Shown: positions 35,677-44,706 of the stretch, in pieces
Position numbering within the stretch: position 1 is the first letter of the stretch
Layout of the letters: every line of letters starts with the position of its first letter
DNA from: JAKLIX01 sp964605655
GTDB taxonomy: Bacteria; Bacteroidota; Bacteroidia; Bacteroidales; CAIXZF01
Assembly (NCBI GenBank): GCA_964605655.1
Contig: CAZSDK010000016.1
Coordinates: forward strand, 1 to 64,000
Direction of reading: 5' to 3'
Length of the DNA: 64,000 nt
Notes under the pieces: model-generated
Database searches by the model: none
What the model saw: the letters and a program-made list of their open reading frames with translations, nothing else
Told to the model about the DNA's origin: nothing
Program-made: the position numbers and the translations under genes

Positions 35677-36559
35677 TCCAGTTCTATTAAAAGAAAGCAT
35701 CGAGGGCCTGGCAGTCAGGCCCGAAGGGATCTACATCGATGCCACCTTCGGCGGGGGCGGTCATACCCGTGCCATCCTCGACAAGCTGACTACCGGGAGG
35801 CTGATCGCCTTCGACCAGGATGAAGCGACACAATCGAACCTGATCGAGGACGAACGCTTCATCCTGATTAACCGTAACTTTCGTTATCTCATCCATTTTC
35901 TCCGGTATCTGGAAGCCATCCCCGTCGACGGGATCCTGGCCGACCTGGGCATCTCCTCCTACCAGATCGACACGCCCTCCCGCGGTTTCTCCACCAGGTT
36001 CGAAGGCCCTATCGACCTGAGAATGAACCAGAAACTGAAAATATCGGCCAAAGAAGTCCTGAATACCTACGAAACCGATAAACTGGCAGAGGTCTTTGCC
36101 ACCTACGGCGAACTGGAGAACCCGTCCCGTATTGCCTCACTGATCGTAGAGTACCGGAAAAATAAGGAGATCTCCACCACCGATCAGCTTAAGGATGCCA
36201 TCCGGCAGGCCGTGCCCCGGAGCCGCGAAAACCAGTTCCTGGCCCAGGTATTCCAAGCCCTCCGTATTGAAGTGAATGCCGAAATGGAATCGCTGCAGGA
36301 TCTCCTGGAACAATCGTTGCAGGTCCTCAAACCCAATGGCCGCCTGGCCGTCATCTCCTACCATAGCCTGGAAGACCGCATGGTAAAGAACTTCATCAGG
36401 GCCGGTAATGTGAATGGTAACGTCAGCAAGGACTTCTACGGCAACCAGCTGACCTCCATCAAGCCGGTGAACCGCAAACCCATCACTCCCTCTGAAGAAG
36501 AACTGTCAAAAAACCCCAGATCAAGATCTGCCAAACTAAGAATTGCCGAAAGGATCTGA
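35666..36559 (+). CDS. rsmH: 16S rRNA (cytosine1402-N4)-methyltransferase RsmH
   Basis: 297 residues. SAM-binding core with HNPVLLKESIEGL at the start, YIDATFGGGGHTRAIL, and DGILADLGISSYQID. The C-terminal half contains FQALRIEVNAEME and VISYHSLEDRMVKNF, characteristic of RsmH (MraW). It methylates N4 of C1402 in the ribosomal P site. The 11-base overlap with mraZ and six-base gap to ftsL place it in the operon. Confidence 0.97.
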   Translation: MYHNPVLLKESIEGLAVRPEGIYIDATFGGGGHTRAILDKLTTGRLIAFDQDEATQSNLIEDERFILINRNFRYLIHFLRYLEAIPVDGILADLGISSYQIDTPSRGFSTRFEGPIDLRMNQKLKISAKEVLNTYETDKLAEVFATYGELENPSRIASLIVEYRKNKEISTTDQLKDAIRQAVPRSRENQFLAQVFQALRIEVNAEMESLQDLLEQSLQVLKPNGRLAVISYHSLEDRMVKNFIRAGNVNGNVSKDFYGNQLTSIKPVNRKPITPSEEELSKNPRSRSAKLRIAERI

Positions 36560-36565
36560 CACGCC

Positions 36566-37015
36566 ATGACCGACAAAGAAAATATATCACCCAAAGCCCA
36601 GGAAGCCGAAAACGCTCCTGTAAGTCCGGAAGAAGCCTCACCCCAGACCAAAAAATCAGGCCCGGAAAAGTGGTCGACGGGCCAGACCCTTCAAAGCATC
36701 CTCAACGGCACCTTCCTGACCAGAGAACAGGTATTGCGTTCTATACCCTACCTGTTTTTCCTGGCCTTCCTCGGACTGATCTATATCGCCAACACCTACC
36801 AGGCAGAAAGGACGATCAGCTCCATTGATGCCTGTAAAAAGGAACTGAAGGAACTCCGCTATGAACACATAACCGTAAAATCTGAACTTATGTACCTGAG
36901 CAAACAGTCGGAGATTTCCAGAAGACTCGAAGGATCAGGCCTTAAACCCGTGGTGACGCCCCCTGTAAAAATCACCCTTCCCGCAAAAGAACAAACCCCT
37001 CAATACAAGGATTAA
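36566..37015 (+). CDS. ftsL: FtsL-like divisome protein
   Basis: 149 residues: a hydrophilic, Pro/Glu-rich cytoplasmic tail of about 68 residues, one transmembrane helix (IPYLFFLAFLGLIYIANTY), then a short periplasmic coiled coil (ERTISSIDACKKELKELRYE). This layout and the position between rsmH and ftsI match Bacteroidota FtsL-like proteins, which have low sequence conservation. FtsL activates septal peptidoglycan synthesis by FtsW-FtsI. It is two bases from ftsI. Confidence 0.85.
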   Translation: MTDKENISPKAQEAENAPVSPEEASPQTKKSGPEKWSTGQTLQSILNGTFLTREQVLRSIPYLFFLAFLGLIYIANTYQAERTISSIDACKKELKELRYEHITVKSELMYLSKQSEISRRLEGSGLKPVVTPPVKITLPAKEQTPQYKD

Positions 37016-37017
37016 TC

Positions 37018-39123
37018 ATGACGAAAGAGAATAAAAAGGACATTCTTTGGAGGGTTTACCTGATCTATTTTAGTGTGGTTGTTTTCTCCCTCCTGATTGT
37101 CGGACGTATCATTCAGATCCAGTTTGTACAGGGAGACCATTGGAAGAAGAAATCCAAAGAGCTGTCAATCAGATACTTTCCCATAGATGAAATGAGAGGA
37201 AGCATCCTGGCCTGCGACGGCAGCATCCTGGCCACCAGCATTCCCATCTTTGACCTCCGTATGGACGTTTCCGAAACCCTGTTCAAAGAAGACTTTCTTT
37301 ATGCCCATATCGACTCCCTGGCCTTCTGCCTGAACCAGTTGTTCCACGACAGAAGTCAGAAAGACTACAAATCACTGATCCTCAATGCCTGGAAAGATCA
37401 GGACCGTTTCCTGCTGCTCAAACGTAACATCACCTATGGCCAGCTTAAGAAGGTAAAAACCTTTCCCATCCTCAGGCTGGGACAGTTTAAAGGAGGATTG
37501 ATCGCCATAGAAAAGAGCCGGCGTGAACTTCCTTTCCGGATGCTGGCTGCGAGGACCATCGGCTTTGAGCGTGGTGGTGTCAGCGTGGGCCTGGAAGGCG
37601 GATACAATAAATATCTGAAAGGAGAAAGCGGTAAAAGGCTGATGCGAAGGCTGGCCAATGGTGTCTGGATCCCTATCGACAGTGACACTGACATTGAACC
37701 AAAAGATGGCAATGACATCCTTACGACCATCGACATCACTTTCCAGGATGTGGCCGAAGACGCGCTTTATCGCTGCCTGCTCGAGAACGAAGCCGACCAC
37801 GGCTGCGCCATCCTCATGGAAGTGGAAACCGGGGCCATCAGAGCGATCTCGAACCTCACACGGAAAAAGGACGGAACCTACGGAGAACTGATGAACTACG
37901 CCATCTCAGAGTGCACAGAGCCCGGCTCCACTTTTAAACTTCCTTCCCTGATGGTCGCGCTCGAAGATGGTCTGGTCGATCTCGACGATACGGTGGACAC
38001 CGAAGGAGGACAGCACCACTATTTTAACCAGACCATGAAAGACTCCCATGCCGGCGGCTATGGCAGAATTTCAGTCAAGAAAGCCTTTGAACTCAGCTCC
38101 AATGTGGGGATCTCCAAAGTCATCTACCGATCCTACTATGAGAATCCTCAGAAATTCATCGACGGACTCAACCGGATGAGCATTAATCAGCCCCTAGGAC
38201 TGGAAATCAACGGTGAAGCAAAACCCCTCATAAAGTCCACCAAAAATCCCATCTGGTCGAAATACTATTCGCTTGCCTGGATGTCGGTAGGCTATGAAGT
38301 CGGCATCACTCCCCTTTCACTGCTCACTTTTTATAATGCAGTGGCCAATAATGGCAAGATGGTCAGACCCATGTTCGTGAAAGAGATCAGGCAGTCAGGA
38401 ACCGTTATTGAGTCTTTCGAACCATACGTCATCAACAAATCCATCTGTTCCAAAGAAACCATCGGCAAAGCCAGGGCTATTCTCGAGGGAGTGGTCACTA
38501 ACGGCACAGCCAAACACCTTTTCAATACTACCTATTCCATCGCCGGAAAGACCGGAACAGCTCAAATAGCGAACGACAGTGCCGGTTACGACCATGTCAA
38601 CTACAAGGCCACCTTTGTGGGTTATTTCCCAGCCGACCATCCCAAATATTCCTGCATCGTGGTGGTTAACAACCCTACAGCCGGCAAGTTCTATGGCGGT
38701 GCCGTGGCAGCACCTGTCTTTAAAGAAATTGCCGACAAGGTTTACGCCACCCAACTCGACATCCACCAGAACAAGCCAGACAGCGCTGCCATCGCTTCCG
38801 GACCGCCCAGAGTCCTGGCAGCCAGCACTGCCGATTTGAACACCGTTTACAATACCCTTGGTTTCAGAGCCACTACCGAGGAGGGAAGCCTTTGGCAGGA
38901 ACATTACAGCGACAGCACGGGGAACGGCTTCCGCGCCAGGACGTTTACCGACAATTGTGTTCCCAATGTGGTGGGCATGGGTGCCAAAGACGGCGTGTAT
39001 CTCCTTGAACGCAACGGACTCAAAGTCAGGGTAATCGGAAAAGGGATCATCAGAAACCAGTCGATTGAACCCGGAACCAAGATCCAAAAAAAACAGATCG
39101 TCACTCTTGAACTGAAAAGCTAG
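37018..39123 (+). CDS. ftsI: Septal transpeptidase FtsI (class B PBP) with PASTA domain
   Basis: 701 residues. An N-terminal transmembrane helix (~10-30), a PBP dimerisation domain, and a transpeptidase domain with Ser304-Thr-Phe-Lys307, SSN at 360-362 and KTGT at 511-514. The C-terminal ~60 residues form one PASTA unit (VPNVVGMGAKDGVYLLER), as in SpoVD/PBP2X-type proteins. It cross-links septal peptidoglycan together with FtsW. It starts two bases after ftsL and ends three bases before murE. Confidence 0.96.
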   Translation: MTKENKKDILWRVYLIYFSVVVFSLLIVGRIIQIQFVQGDHWKKKSKELSIRYFPIDEMRGSILACDGSILATSIPIFDLRMDVSETLFKEDFLYAHIDSLAFCLNQLFHDRSQKDYKSLILNAWKDQDRFLLLKRNITYGQLKKVKTFPILRLGQFKGGLIAIEKSRRELPFRMLAARTIGFERGGVSVGLEGGYNKYLKGESGKRLMRRLANGVWIPIDSDTDIEPKDGNDILTTIDITFQDVAEDALYRCLLENEADHGCAILMEVETGAIRAISNLTRKKDGTYGELMNYAISECTEPGSTFKLPSLMVALEDGLVDLDDTVDTEGGQHHYFNQTMKDSHAGGYGRISVKKAFELSSNVGISKVIYRSYYENPQKFIDGLNRMSINQPLGLEINGEAKPLIKSTKNPIWSKYYSLAWMSVGYEVGITPLSLLTFYNAVANNGKMVRPMFVKEIRQSGTVIESFEPYVINKSICSKETIGKARAILEGVVTNGTAKHLFNTTYSIAGKTGTAQIANDSAGYDHVNYKATFVGYFPADHPKYSCIVVVNNPTAGKFYGGAVAAPVFKEIADKVYATQLDIHQNKPDSAAIASGPPRVLAASTADLNTVYNTLGFRATTEEGSLWQEHYSDSTGNGFRARTFTDNCVPNVVGMGAKDGVYLLERNGLKVRVIGKGIIRNQSIEPGTKIQKKQIVTLELKS

Positions 39124-39126
39124 AAA

Positions 39127-40605
39127 ATGAACAGATCCCTGAGCGACATCCTTTACAAGACCGGACTGCTGGAAATCAGCGGCGGTACCAATATTTCGAT
39201 CAGCTCCGTAGCTTTTGATTCTCGTAAGGTTCAGCCGGGAAGTGCCTTTTTCGCAGTAAAAGGCACATCAGCTGATGGTCATGATTTTATTGATGTTGCC
39301 ATCGAAAACGGGGCAGTCGCCATCATTTGCGAGCACCTTCCCAAAAAACGCAGGGAAGGCATCTCTTATGCCAGGGTCAACGACACCCAGGCGGCACTCG
39401 GACAGGCTGCATCCAACTTTTTTGATAATCCGTCGGAAAAACTTTCCCTGGTGGGCGTCACCGGCACCAACGGCAAAACCACCACGGCCACCCTCCTTTT
39501 TGAGGTCTTCAGAAGCCTGGGCTATGGAGCCGGTCTCCTTTCCACCATTGAGAACAGGATACAAGACCGTGTGATCCCTGCCTCCCACACCACCCCAGAT
39601 GCCATCGCCCTGAACAGCCTCTTACATGATATGGTGACGGCAGGTTGTGAATTTGCTTTCATGGAGGTCAGTTCCCATGCCATTGCTCAGGAAAGAATTC
39701 ACGGGCTGACTTTCAAAGGTGGCATCTTCACCAACCTTACCCATGACCACTTGGATTATCACCAAAATTTCCGCAACTATTTGAATGCCAAGAAGAAATT
39801 CTTTGACCAGATGCCAAACAAATCCTTCTGCCTGGTCAATGTCGACGATCCTAATGGCATGACCATGGTTCAGAATACCAAGGCAAAGATCTTTACTTAC
39901 GGTCTGAAAACGATGGCCGACTTCAAAGGAAGGATCCTGGAAAGCCAGTTTGACGGTACCAAGATAGACATCAACGGCCATGAGATCTGGAGCCAGCTCA
40001 TCGGGCAGTTCAATGTATATAATTTCCTGGCTGTCTTCGCTGCTTCTGTCCTGCTGGAACAGGAAAAAGAAGACATATTGATACTGCTCAGCCAGGTCAC
40101 TCCGGTGGAAGGAAGATTCGACTGCCTGCGATCCACGGAAGGGATCACCGCCATTGTGGATTATGCGCATACCCCCGATGCAGTGCAGAACGTCCTCAAA
40201 ACCATCAGTGACCTAAGGACCGGCGCCGAAAAGGTGATCACGGTGATCGGTGCCGGAGGTGACAGGGACAAGACGAAACGGCCGATCATGGCAAGCATTG
40301 CCTGCCAGTTCAGTGATACTGTGATCCTTACATCTGATAACCCGAGGTCGGAAGACCCGGAACAGATCATCGAGGACATGAGGTCGGGCCTCGACTATAT
40401 CCAGAAAAAAAGGACGATCTCCATACTCAACCGCAGGGAAGCCATACTCACAGCCTGCCGCCTGGCATCGGGAGGAGACATCATCCTGGTTGCCGGGAAA
40501 GGACATGAAAAGTACCAGGAGGTGAAAGGGGTACGGACCCCTTTTGATGATAAACAGATCCTCAGAGAAGCCCTTGAGCTTTACGAACAACCTAACAGTC
40601 ACTGA
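39127..40605 (+). CDS. murE: UDP-MurNAc-L-Ala-D-Glu:meso-diaminopimelate ligase MurE
   Basis: 492 residues with all three Mur-ligase domains. ATP-binding GVTGTNGKTTTA lies near residue 112, MEVSSHAIAQERI and FTNLTHDHLDYH in the centre, and VDYAHTPDAVQNVL opens the C-terminal domain. The DNPRSEDP motif (Asp404-Arg407) is the signature for meso-diaminopimelate rather than lysine, so the peptidoglycan is of the DAP type. Normal length and motifs contrast with the defective murD two genes downstream. Confidence 0.97.
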   Translation: MNRSLSDILYKTGLLEISGGTNISISSVAFDSRKVQPGSAFFAVKGTSADGHDFIDVAIENGAVAIICEHLPKKRREGISYARVNDTQAALGQAASNFFDNPSEKLSLVGVTGTNGKTTTATLLFEVFRSLGYGAGLLSTIENRIQDRVIPASHTTPDAIALNSLLHDMVTAGCEFAFMEVSSHAIAQERIHGLTFKGGIFTNLTHDHLDYHQNFRNYLNAKKKFFDQMPNKSFCLVNVDDPNGMTMVQNTKAKIFTYGLKTMADFKGRILESQFDGTKIDINGHEIWSQLIGQFNVYNFLAVFAASVLLEQEKEDILILLSQVTPVEGRFDCLRSTEGITAIVDYAHTPDAVQNVLKTISDLRTGAEKVITVIGAGGDRDKTKRPIMASIACQFSDTVILTSDNPRSEDPEQIIEDMRSGLDYIQKKRTISILNRREAILTACRLASGGDIILVAGKGHEKYQEVKGVRTPFDDKQILREALELYEQPNSH

Positions 40606-40607
40606 CC

Positions 40608-41861
40608 ATGCTGTACTATCTCTTTAACTATCTCGACAAAGCGTTTGACATCCCGGGTGCCGGTGTTTTCCATTACATCTCCTTCAGGGCTTCCATGGCC
40701 GTCATAACCTCCCTCCTGATATCACTCATCTTCGGAAAGCGACTGATCAACCTTCTTAAAAAGAAACAGGTGGGAGAACTCGTTCGCGACCTGGGCTTAC
40801 AAGGCCAGATGGAAAAGCAGGGCACCCCGACCATGGGAGGATTGATCATCCTGGGAGCCATCCTGATCCCGACGCTTCTTTTTGCTAAACTGAACAACAT
40901 CTATATTATCCTTATCCTGTTCACCACCGTATGGCTTGGCACCTTCGGATTCCTGGATGATTATATCAAGGTCTTCAAGAAAGACAAAAAAGGCCTGGCA
41001 GCCAAATTCAAGATCCTGGCCCAGGTGGTGCTGGGACTGATCGTCGGATTCACCCTCTACTTTCACCCCGCCGTAGTAATTAAGGAGAAAAAAGAAGGGA
41101 CCGCCTTTGTCTATTCAAAGACAGCTTTCAATATTGAGAACGAGACCACTACCGGGCATCTCTACCCACAGAAACCCATAAAATCGACCAAAACCACCAT
41201 CCCCTTTATAAAAAACCATGAGTTGGACTATGCCGTACTTCTGTCCTGGATGGGTGGAAATTACAAGCACTGGGCCTGGCTTGTCTTCGTACCTATCGTG
41301 ATCCTTATCGTCACCTTTATTTCAAACGGAGCCAACCTGACAGATGGCATGGACGGACTGGCGACAGGGACATCAGCCATTGTGGGGGTCACTCTTGGTA
41401 TCCTTGCCTATGTCTCAGGCAACACGGTCTTTGCTAATTATTTGAACATCATGTACATCCCAAACACCGGGGAGCTGACCATTTTCGTCAGTGCTTTTGT
41501 AGGGGCCTGTATTGGATTTTTATGGTACAACACCAATCCGGCCCAGGTTTTCATGGGAGATACCGGCAGCCTGACCATTGGAGGCATCATCGCTGTATTT
41601 GCCATCATGATCAGGAAGGAACTGCTCATACCCATCCTCTGCGGTGTATTCGTCATTGAAAACATCTCGGTGATGATGCAGGTCACATACTTCAAGTACA
41701 CCAAACGCAAATACGGGCAAGGCAAGAGGATTTTCAGGATGTCACCGCTGCATCATCATTACCAGGTTCTAGGATATGCTGAACCCAAAATTGTGATGAG
41801 GTTCTTCATTATCGGCCTCATGCTGGCAGTAGTTAGTATTATAACGCTTAAAATCAGATAA
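40608..41861 (+). CDS. mraY: Phospho-MurNAc-pentapeptide transferase MraY
   Basis: 417 residues, an integral membrane enzyme that forms lipid I from UDP-MurNAc-pentapeptide and undecaprenyl phosphate. Motifs are GTPTMGGLIILG, FGFLDDYIKVFKKD, SNGANLTDGMDGLATG, GDTGSLTIGG, and the C-terminal MSPLHHHYQVLGYAE. Between the fifth-helix region and SNGANLTDG there is an extra hydrophilic stretch of roughly 60 residues, a lengthening also seen in other Bacteroidota MraY. It ends cleanly with its stop at 41861. Confidence 0.97.
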   Translation: MLYYLFNYLDKAFDIPGAGVFHYISFRASMAVITSLLISLIFGKRLINLLKKKQVGELVRDLGLQGQMEKQGTPTMGGLIILGAILIPTLLFAKLNNIYIILILFTTVWLGTFGFLDDYIKVFKKDKKGLAAKFKILAQVVLGLIVGFTLYFHPAVVIKEKKEGTAFVYSKTAFNIENETTTGHLYPQKPIKSTKTTIPFIKNHELDYAVLLSWMGGNYKHWAWLVFVPIVILIVTFISNGANLTDGMDGLATGTSAIVGVTLGILAYVSGNTVFANYLNIMYIPNTGELTIFVSAFVGACIGFLWYNTNPAQVFMGDTGSLTIGGIIAVFAIMIRKELLIPILCGVFVIENISVMMQVTYFKYTKRKYGQGKRIFRMSPLHHHYQVLGYAEPKIVMRFFIIGLMLAVVSIITLKIR

Positions 41862-41884
41862 ATATAACACCCTAAAACAGGCAT

Positions 41885-42433
41885 ATGACATTAGATGCAT
41901 TAGCATTACAAGGGAAGGGTCAGGTTTGCCAGCCTATGGCAGCGGCTCTCAGGCAAAGACTTAGTGATCTTCGCAATCCTTTGGTAAGGGAGATCCTAAG
42001 TGACTTTGTCAATACCGGCCACCGCCTGGAATTAGTGTCGACCATCCACCATGTTGACTATATCAACGACAGCAAGGCCAGCAACATCAATGCCACCTGG
42101 TTTGCGCTGGAGAGCATGAACCGCCCGGTAGTCTGGATTGCCGGTGGGCAGGAAGGATCCGGCAATTACACCCTGCTCACTGAACTGGTGAAGTCGAAAG
42201 TAAAAGTGCTGATCTGCCTGGGAGAACAAACAGAGGCCCTTTTCTCAACTTACCTCGGTGTTGTCCCAAATATTTATCGCGCCAAGAACATGGAGGAGGC
42301 TGTACAGATCGCCTTCCAGGTAAGCAAGGAAGGGGACACGGTACTGCTTTCTCCCGCCTGCCCGAGTTTCGATCGATATGAAAATTATGAAGAGAGAGGA
42401 AATCATTTCAGAGACATTGTATTAAGCCTTTAA
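41885..42433 (+). CDS. murD: MurD remnant: C-terminal ligase domain only, with altered active-site residues
   Basis: 182 residues that align only with the last ~40% of MurD, a protein of about 440-450 residues. The stretch LALQGKGQVCQPMAA corresponds to the end of the central domain (E. coli SGQHNYTNALAA). HRLELVSTIHHVDYINDSKASN and LLSPACPSFDRYENYEERG cover the C-terminal domain. The UDP-binding domain and the ATP P-loop are absent, and only 23 bases separate it from mraY, with an in-frame stop at 41873. Compared with E. coli numbering (from memory), Asn268 and Asn271 are Gln, Thr321 is Ser, and Lys348 is Gly (GGQEGSGNY); Asp317, Lys319 and Ser415 are kept. It cannot be a stand-alone D-glutamate ligase. 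It may be a decaying gene, a repurposed domain, or partly an assembly artefact. Confidence 0.88.
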   Translation: MTLDALALQGKGQVCQPMAAALRQRLSDLRNPLVREILSDFVNTGHRLELVSTIHHVDYINDSKASNINATWFALESMNRPVVWIAGGQEGSGNYTLLTELVKSKVKVLICLGEQTEALFSTYLGVVPNIYRAKNMEEAVQIAFQVSKEGDTVLLSPACPSFDRYENYEERGNHFRDIVLSL

Positions 42434-42443
42434 TCAACGCGGT

Positions 42444-43610
42444 ATGTTAAAGTTCATCAAAAACAGCAAAGGAGACAAGGTACTACTGGTAGTGGTGATC
42501 ATCCTTTCGATTTTTTCTTTGCTGGCGGTATACAGTTCCACTGGCACGCTTGCCATGCGCAAACAGGGCGGCAATACCGAGTACTATCTGCTGAAACACT
42601 TCATCATTCTGATTTTCGGGTTTACCCTGATGTACCTGACCTACCGGATCAAGTTCATTTATTTTTCCCGCCTGTCGCAGATCGCCATGATCATCAGCAT
42701 CGTCCTGTTAGCCGGAACGCTCATTTTCGGTGCATCTATCAACGATGCCAAAAGAGCATTGATCGTACCTTTTCTGAACCTCACTTTTCAGAGCTCCGAC
42801 TTCGCCAAGTTAGCCCTGATCATGTACACTGCCAGGATACTGAGCATGAAGCAGGACCAGATCAAGGAGTTCAAGACTGCCTTTCTTCCCATCACATGGC
42901 CCATTCTGATCATTTGCGCCCTTATTGTTCCTGAAAACTTTTCCACCGCAGCCATGTTGTTTGTCACCTGCCTGGTACTCATGTTCATTGGCAGGGTCAA
43001 CATCAGATATATTCTCTCCATGATAGGCACCGGGGTTGTCATTCTGGCCCTTATTATTGCCTTCATTTATGTCACCAAGCCCGATAAGGGAAGGGTGCTT
43101 ACCTGGAAGAACAGGATAGAGAGCTTCGCTAACGGCACCAACAGCGAAGAAGGATACCAGGTCGAGCAGAGCAAGATAGCCATCGCCACTGGGGGTGTGT
43201 TTGGTAAAATGCCCGGCAAATCAACCCAAAGGAACTTCCTGCCACATCCATACTCTGATTTCATCTATGCCATTATCATCGAGGAATACGGACTCCTCGG
43301 TGGTCTTTTAATGGTTTTGCTGTATCTGATCATTCTTTCGCGTGGGACACGTATCGTGGTGAAAAGCCCCGGCAATTTCGGGGCTTTTCTCGCGATCGGG
43401 GTAAGTTTCAGCCTGGTTTTCCAGGCCATGATCAATATGGCGGTTTCCGTCAACCTCTTCCCCGTGACAGGACAACCCCTCCCTTTTATAAGCATGGGCG
43501 GAACTTCCATCTGGTTCACCAGCATCGCCATTGGTATTATCCTGAGTGTCAGCAAGGAACTTGATAACAATAACCAAACAAAAAATGAGCCAGTCGCAGC
43601 CATCGCATAG
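42444..43610 (+). CDS. ftsW: Septal peptidoglycan glycosyltransferase FtsW
   Basis: A 388-residue SEDS-family polytopic membrane protein with about ten helices. Family features are LLVVVIILSIFSLLAVYSST at the start, QSSDFAKLALIMYTAR (lipid II-binding region), the large loop with GYQVEQSKIAIATGGVFG, LPHPYSDFIYAIIIEEYG, and the C-terminal GQPLPFISMGGTS. It polymerises septal glycan with FtsI. It starts ten bases after the murD remnant. Its end overlaps murG by 26 bases. Confidence 0.96.
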   Translation: MLKFIKNSKGDKVLLVVVIILSIFSLLAVYSSTGTLAMRKQGGNTEYYLLKHFIILIFGFTLMYLTYRIKFIYFSRLSQIAMIISIVLLAGTLIFGASINDAKRALIVPFLNLTFQSSDFAKLALIMYTARILSMKQDQIKEFKTAFLPITWPILIICALIVPENFSTAAMLFVTCLVLMFIGRVNIRYILSMIGTGVVILALIIAFIYVTKPDKGRVLTWKNRIESFANGTNSEEGYQVEQSKIAIATGGVFGKMPGKSTQRNFLPHPYSDFIYAIIIEEYGLLGGLLMVLLYLIILSRGTRIVVKSPGNFGAFLAIGVSFSLVFQAMINMAVSVNLFPVTGQPLPFISMGGTSIWFTSIAIGIILSVSKELDNNNQTKNEPVAAIA

Positions 43611-44706
43611 GTTTATCCTCAGCGGAGGAGGGACGGGAGGGCATATTTTCCCTGCCCTGGCCATTGCTGATGCGATCAGGCAGCGGGAGCCGGGAGCCTC
43701 CATCCTCTTTATCGGTGCCAGGCACCGCATGGAAATGGAAAAGGTGCCGGCAGCCGGATATACTATTAAAGGGCTGTGGATTAGTGGTTTGCAGCGAAAA
43801 CTTACTGTCAGAAACCTGCTATTCCCCTTGAAACTGGTCAGCAGTCTGGTGAAGGCAGGGTTTATTGTAAAGCAATTCAAACCCGACGTAGTGATCGGGA
43901 CCGGAGGTTTTGCCTCTGGGCCCACGCTCAGGATGGCATCCTTGTTCGGGATCCCCACCCTCATCCAGGAACAAAACTCCTATCCGGGCATCACCAACAG
44001 GATGCTGGCTGGAAAGGCTGATCGCATCTGCGTCGCCTATGAAGGTCTGGAACGATATTTCCCAAAAAACCGGATTGTGATCACCGGTAACCCGGTAAGG
44101 AAAGATCTGTTGTCGCTCCATGAAAGAGTAAAAGAAGCCCTTTCATTTTTCAAACTCGAAAAGGACAGGAAGACCGTGTTGATGATCGGAGGCAGCCTGG
44201 GGGCGCTCAGCCTGAACGAAGGGATGAGACTCTGTTCCTCAAAACTGCAGGAAAGAAGCATACAGGTGATCTGGCAAACCGGCAAATCGTATTACCCCAT
44301 TGCCAAAAGTCATTGCGAACAGCAAAACCTGACCAATGTTCATGTTTTTGATTTTATTCATAGAATGGACCTGGCTTACGCTGCAGCCGATATCATTGTC
44401 TCCAGGGCAGGTGCCATCGCCATCTCGGAGCTGTGCATCGCCTCCAAACCATGTATTTTGATCCCATCACCCAACGTGGCAGAGGACCATCAGACTAAAA
44501 ATGCAAAAGCACTCACCGAAAGAGGAGCCGCTTTACTGTTGCCTGATAATGAAACCCGCGAGAAACTGGGAGATATGGTCCTTGAAACGCTGGAGAACAC
44601 CGAAATAAGGGTAAGACTCTCCGACACCCTTCATACAATGGCCAGGCCTGATGCCACAGAACATATTGCCGATGAAGTTTTTAAATTGATACGAACGGAC
44701 AGATGA
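43585..44706 (+). CDS. murG: Lipid II synthase MurG
   Basis: 373 residues from the ATG at 43585; a longer frame to 43546 lies inside ftsW and adds nothing conserved. The glycine-rich loop GGGTGGHIFPALAIADAI, GTGGFASGPTLRMA, LIQEQNSYPGITNR, and the UDP-GlcNAc-binding region SRAGAIAISELC are all present. It adds GlcNAc to lipid I on the inner leaflet. It overlaps ftsW by 26 bases and murC by four (ATGA), signs of tight translational coupling. Confidence 0.96.
   Translation: MSQSQPSHRFILSGGGTGGHIFPALAIADAIRQREPGASILFIGARHRMEMEKVPAAGYTIKGLWISGLQRKLTVRNLLFPLKLVSSLVKAGFIVKQFKPDVVIGTGGFASGPTLRMASLFGIPTLIQEQNSYPGITNRMLAGKADRICVAYEGLERYFPKNRIVITGNPVRKDLLSLHERVKEALSFFKLEKDRKTVLMIGGSLGALSLNEGMRLCSSKLQERSIQVIWQTGKSYYPIAKSHCEQQNLTNVHVFDFIHRMDLAYAAADIIVSRAGAIAISELCIASKPCILIPSPNVAEDHQTKNAKALTERGAALLLPDNETREKLGDMVLETLENTEIRVRLSDTLHTMARPDATEHIADEVFKLIRTDR

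Noticed and set aside
41885..42433. Explaining the short murD by a frameshift or by a missed upstream start
   Set aside because: An in-frame stop lies at 41873 and mraY ends at 41861, so no frame has room for the missing ~270 codons.
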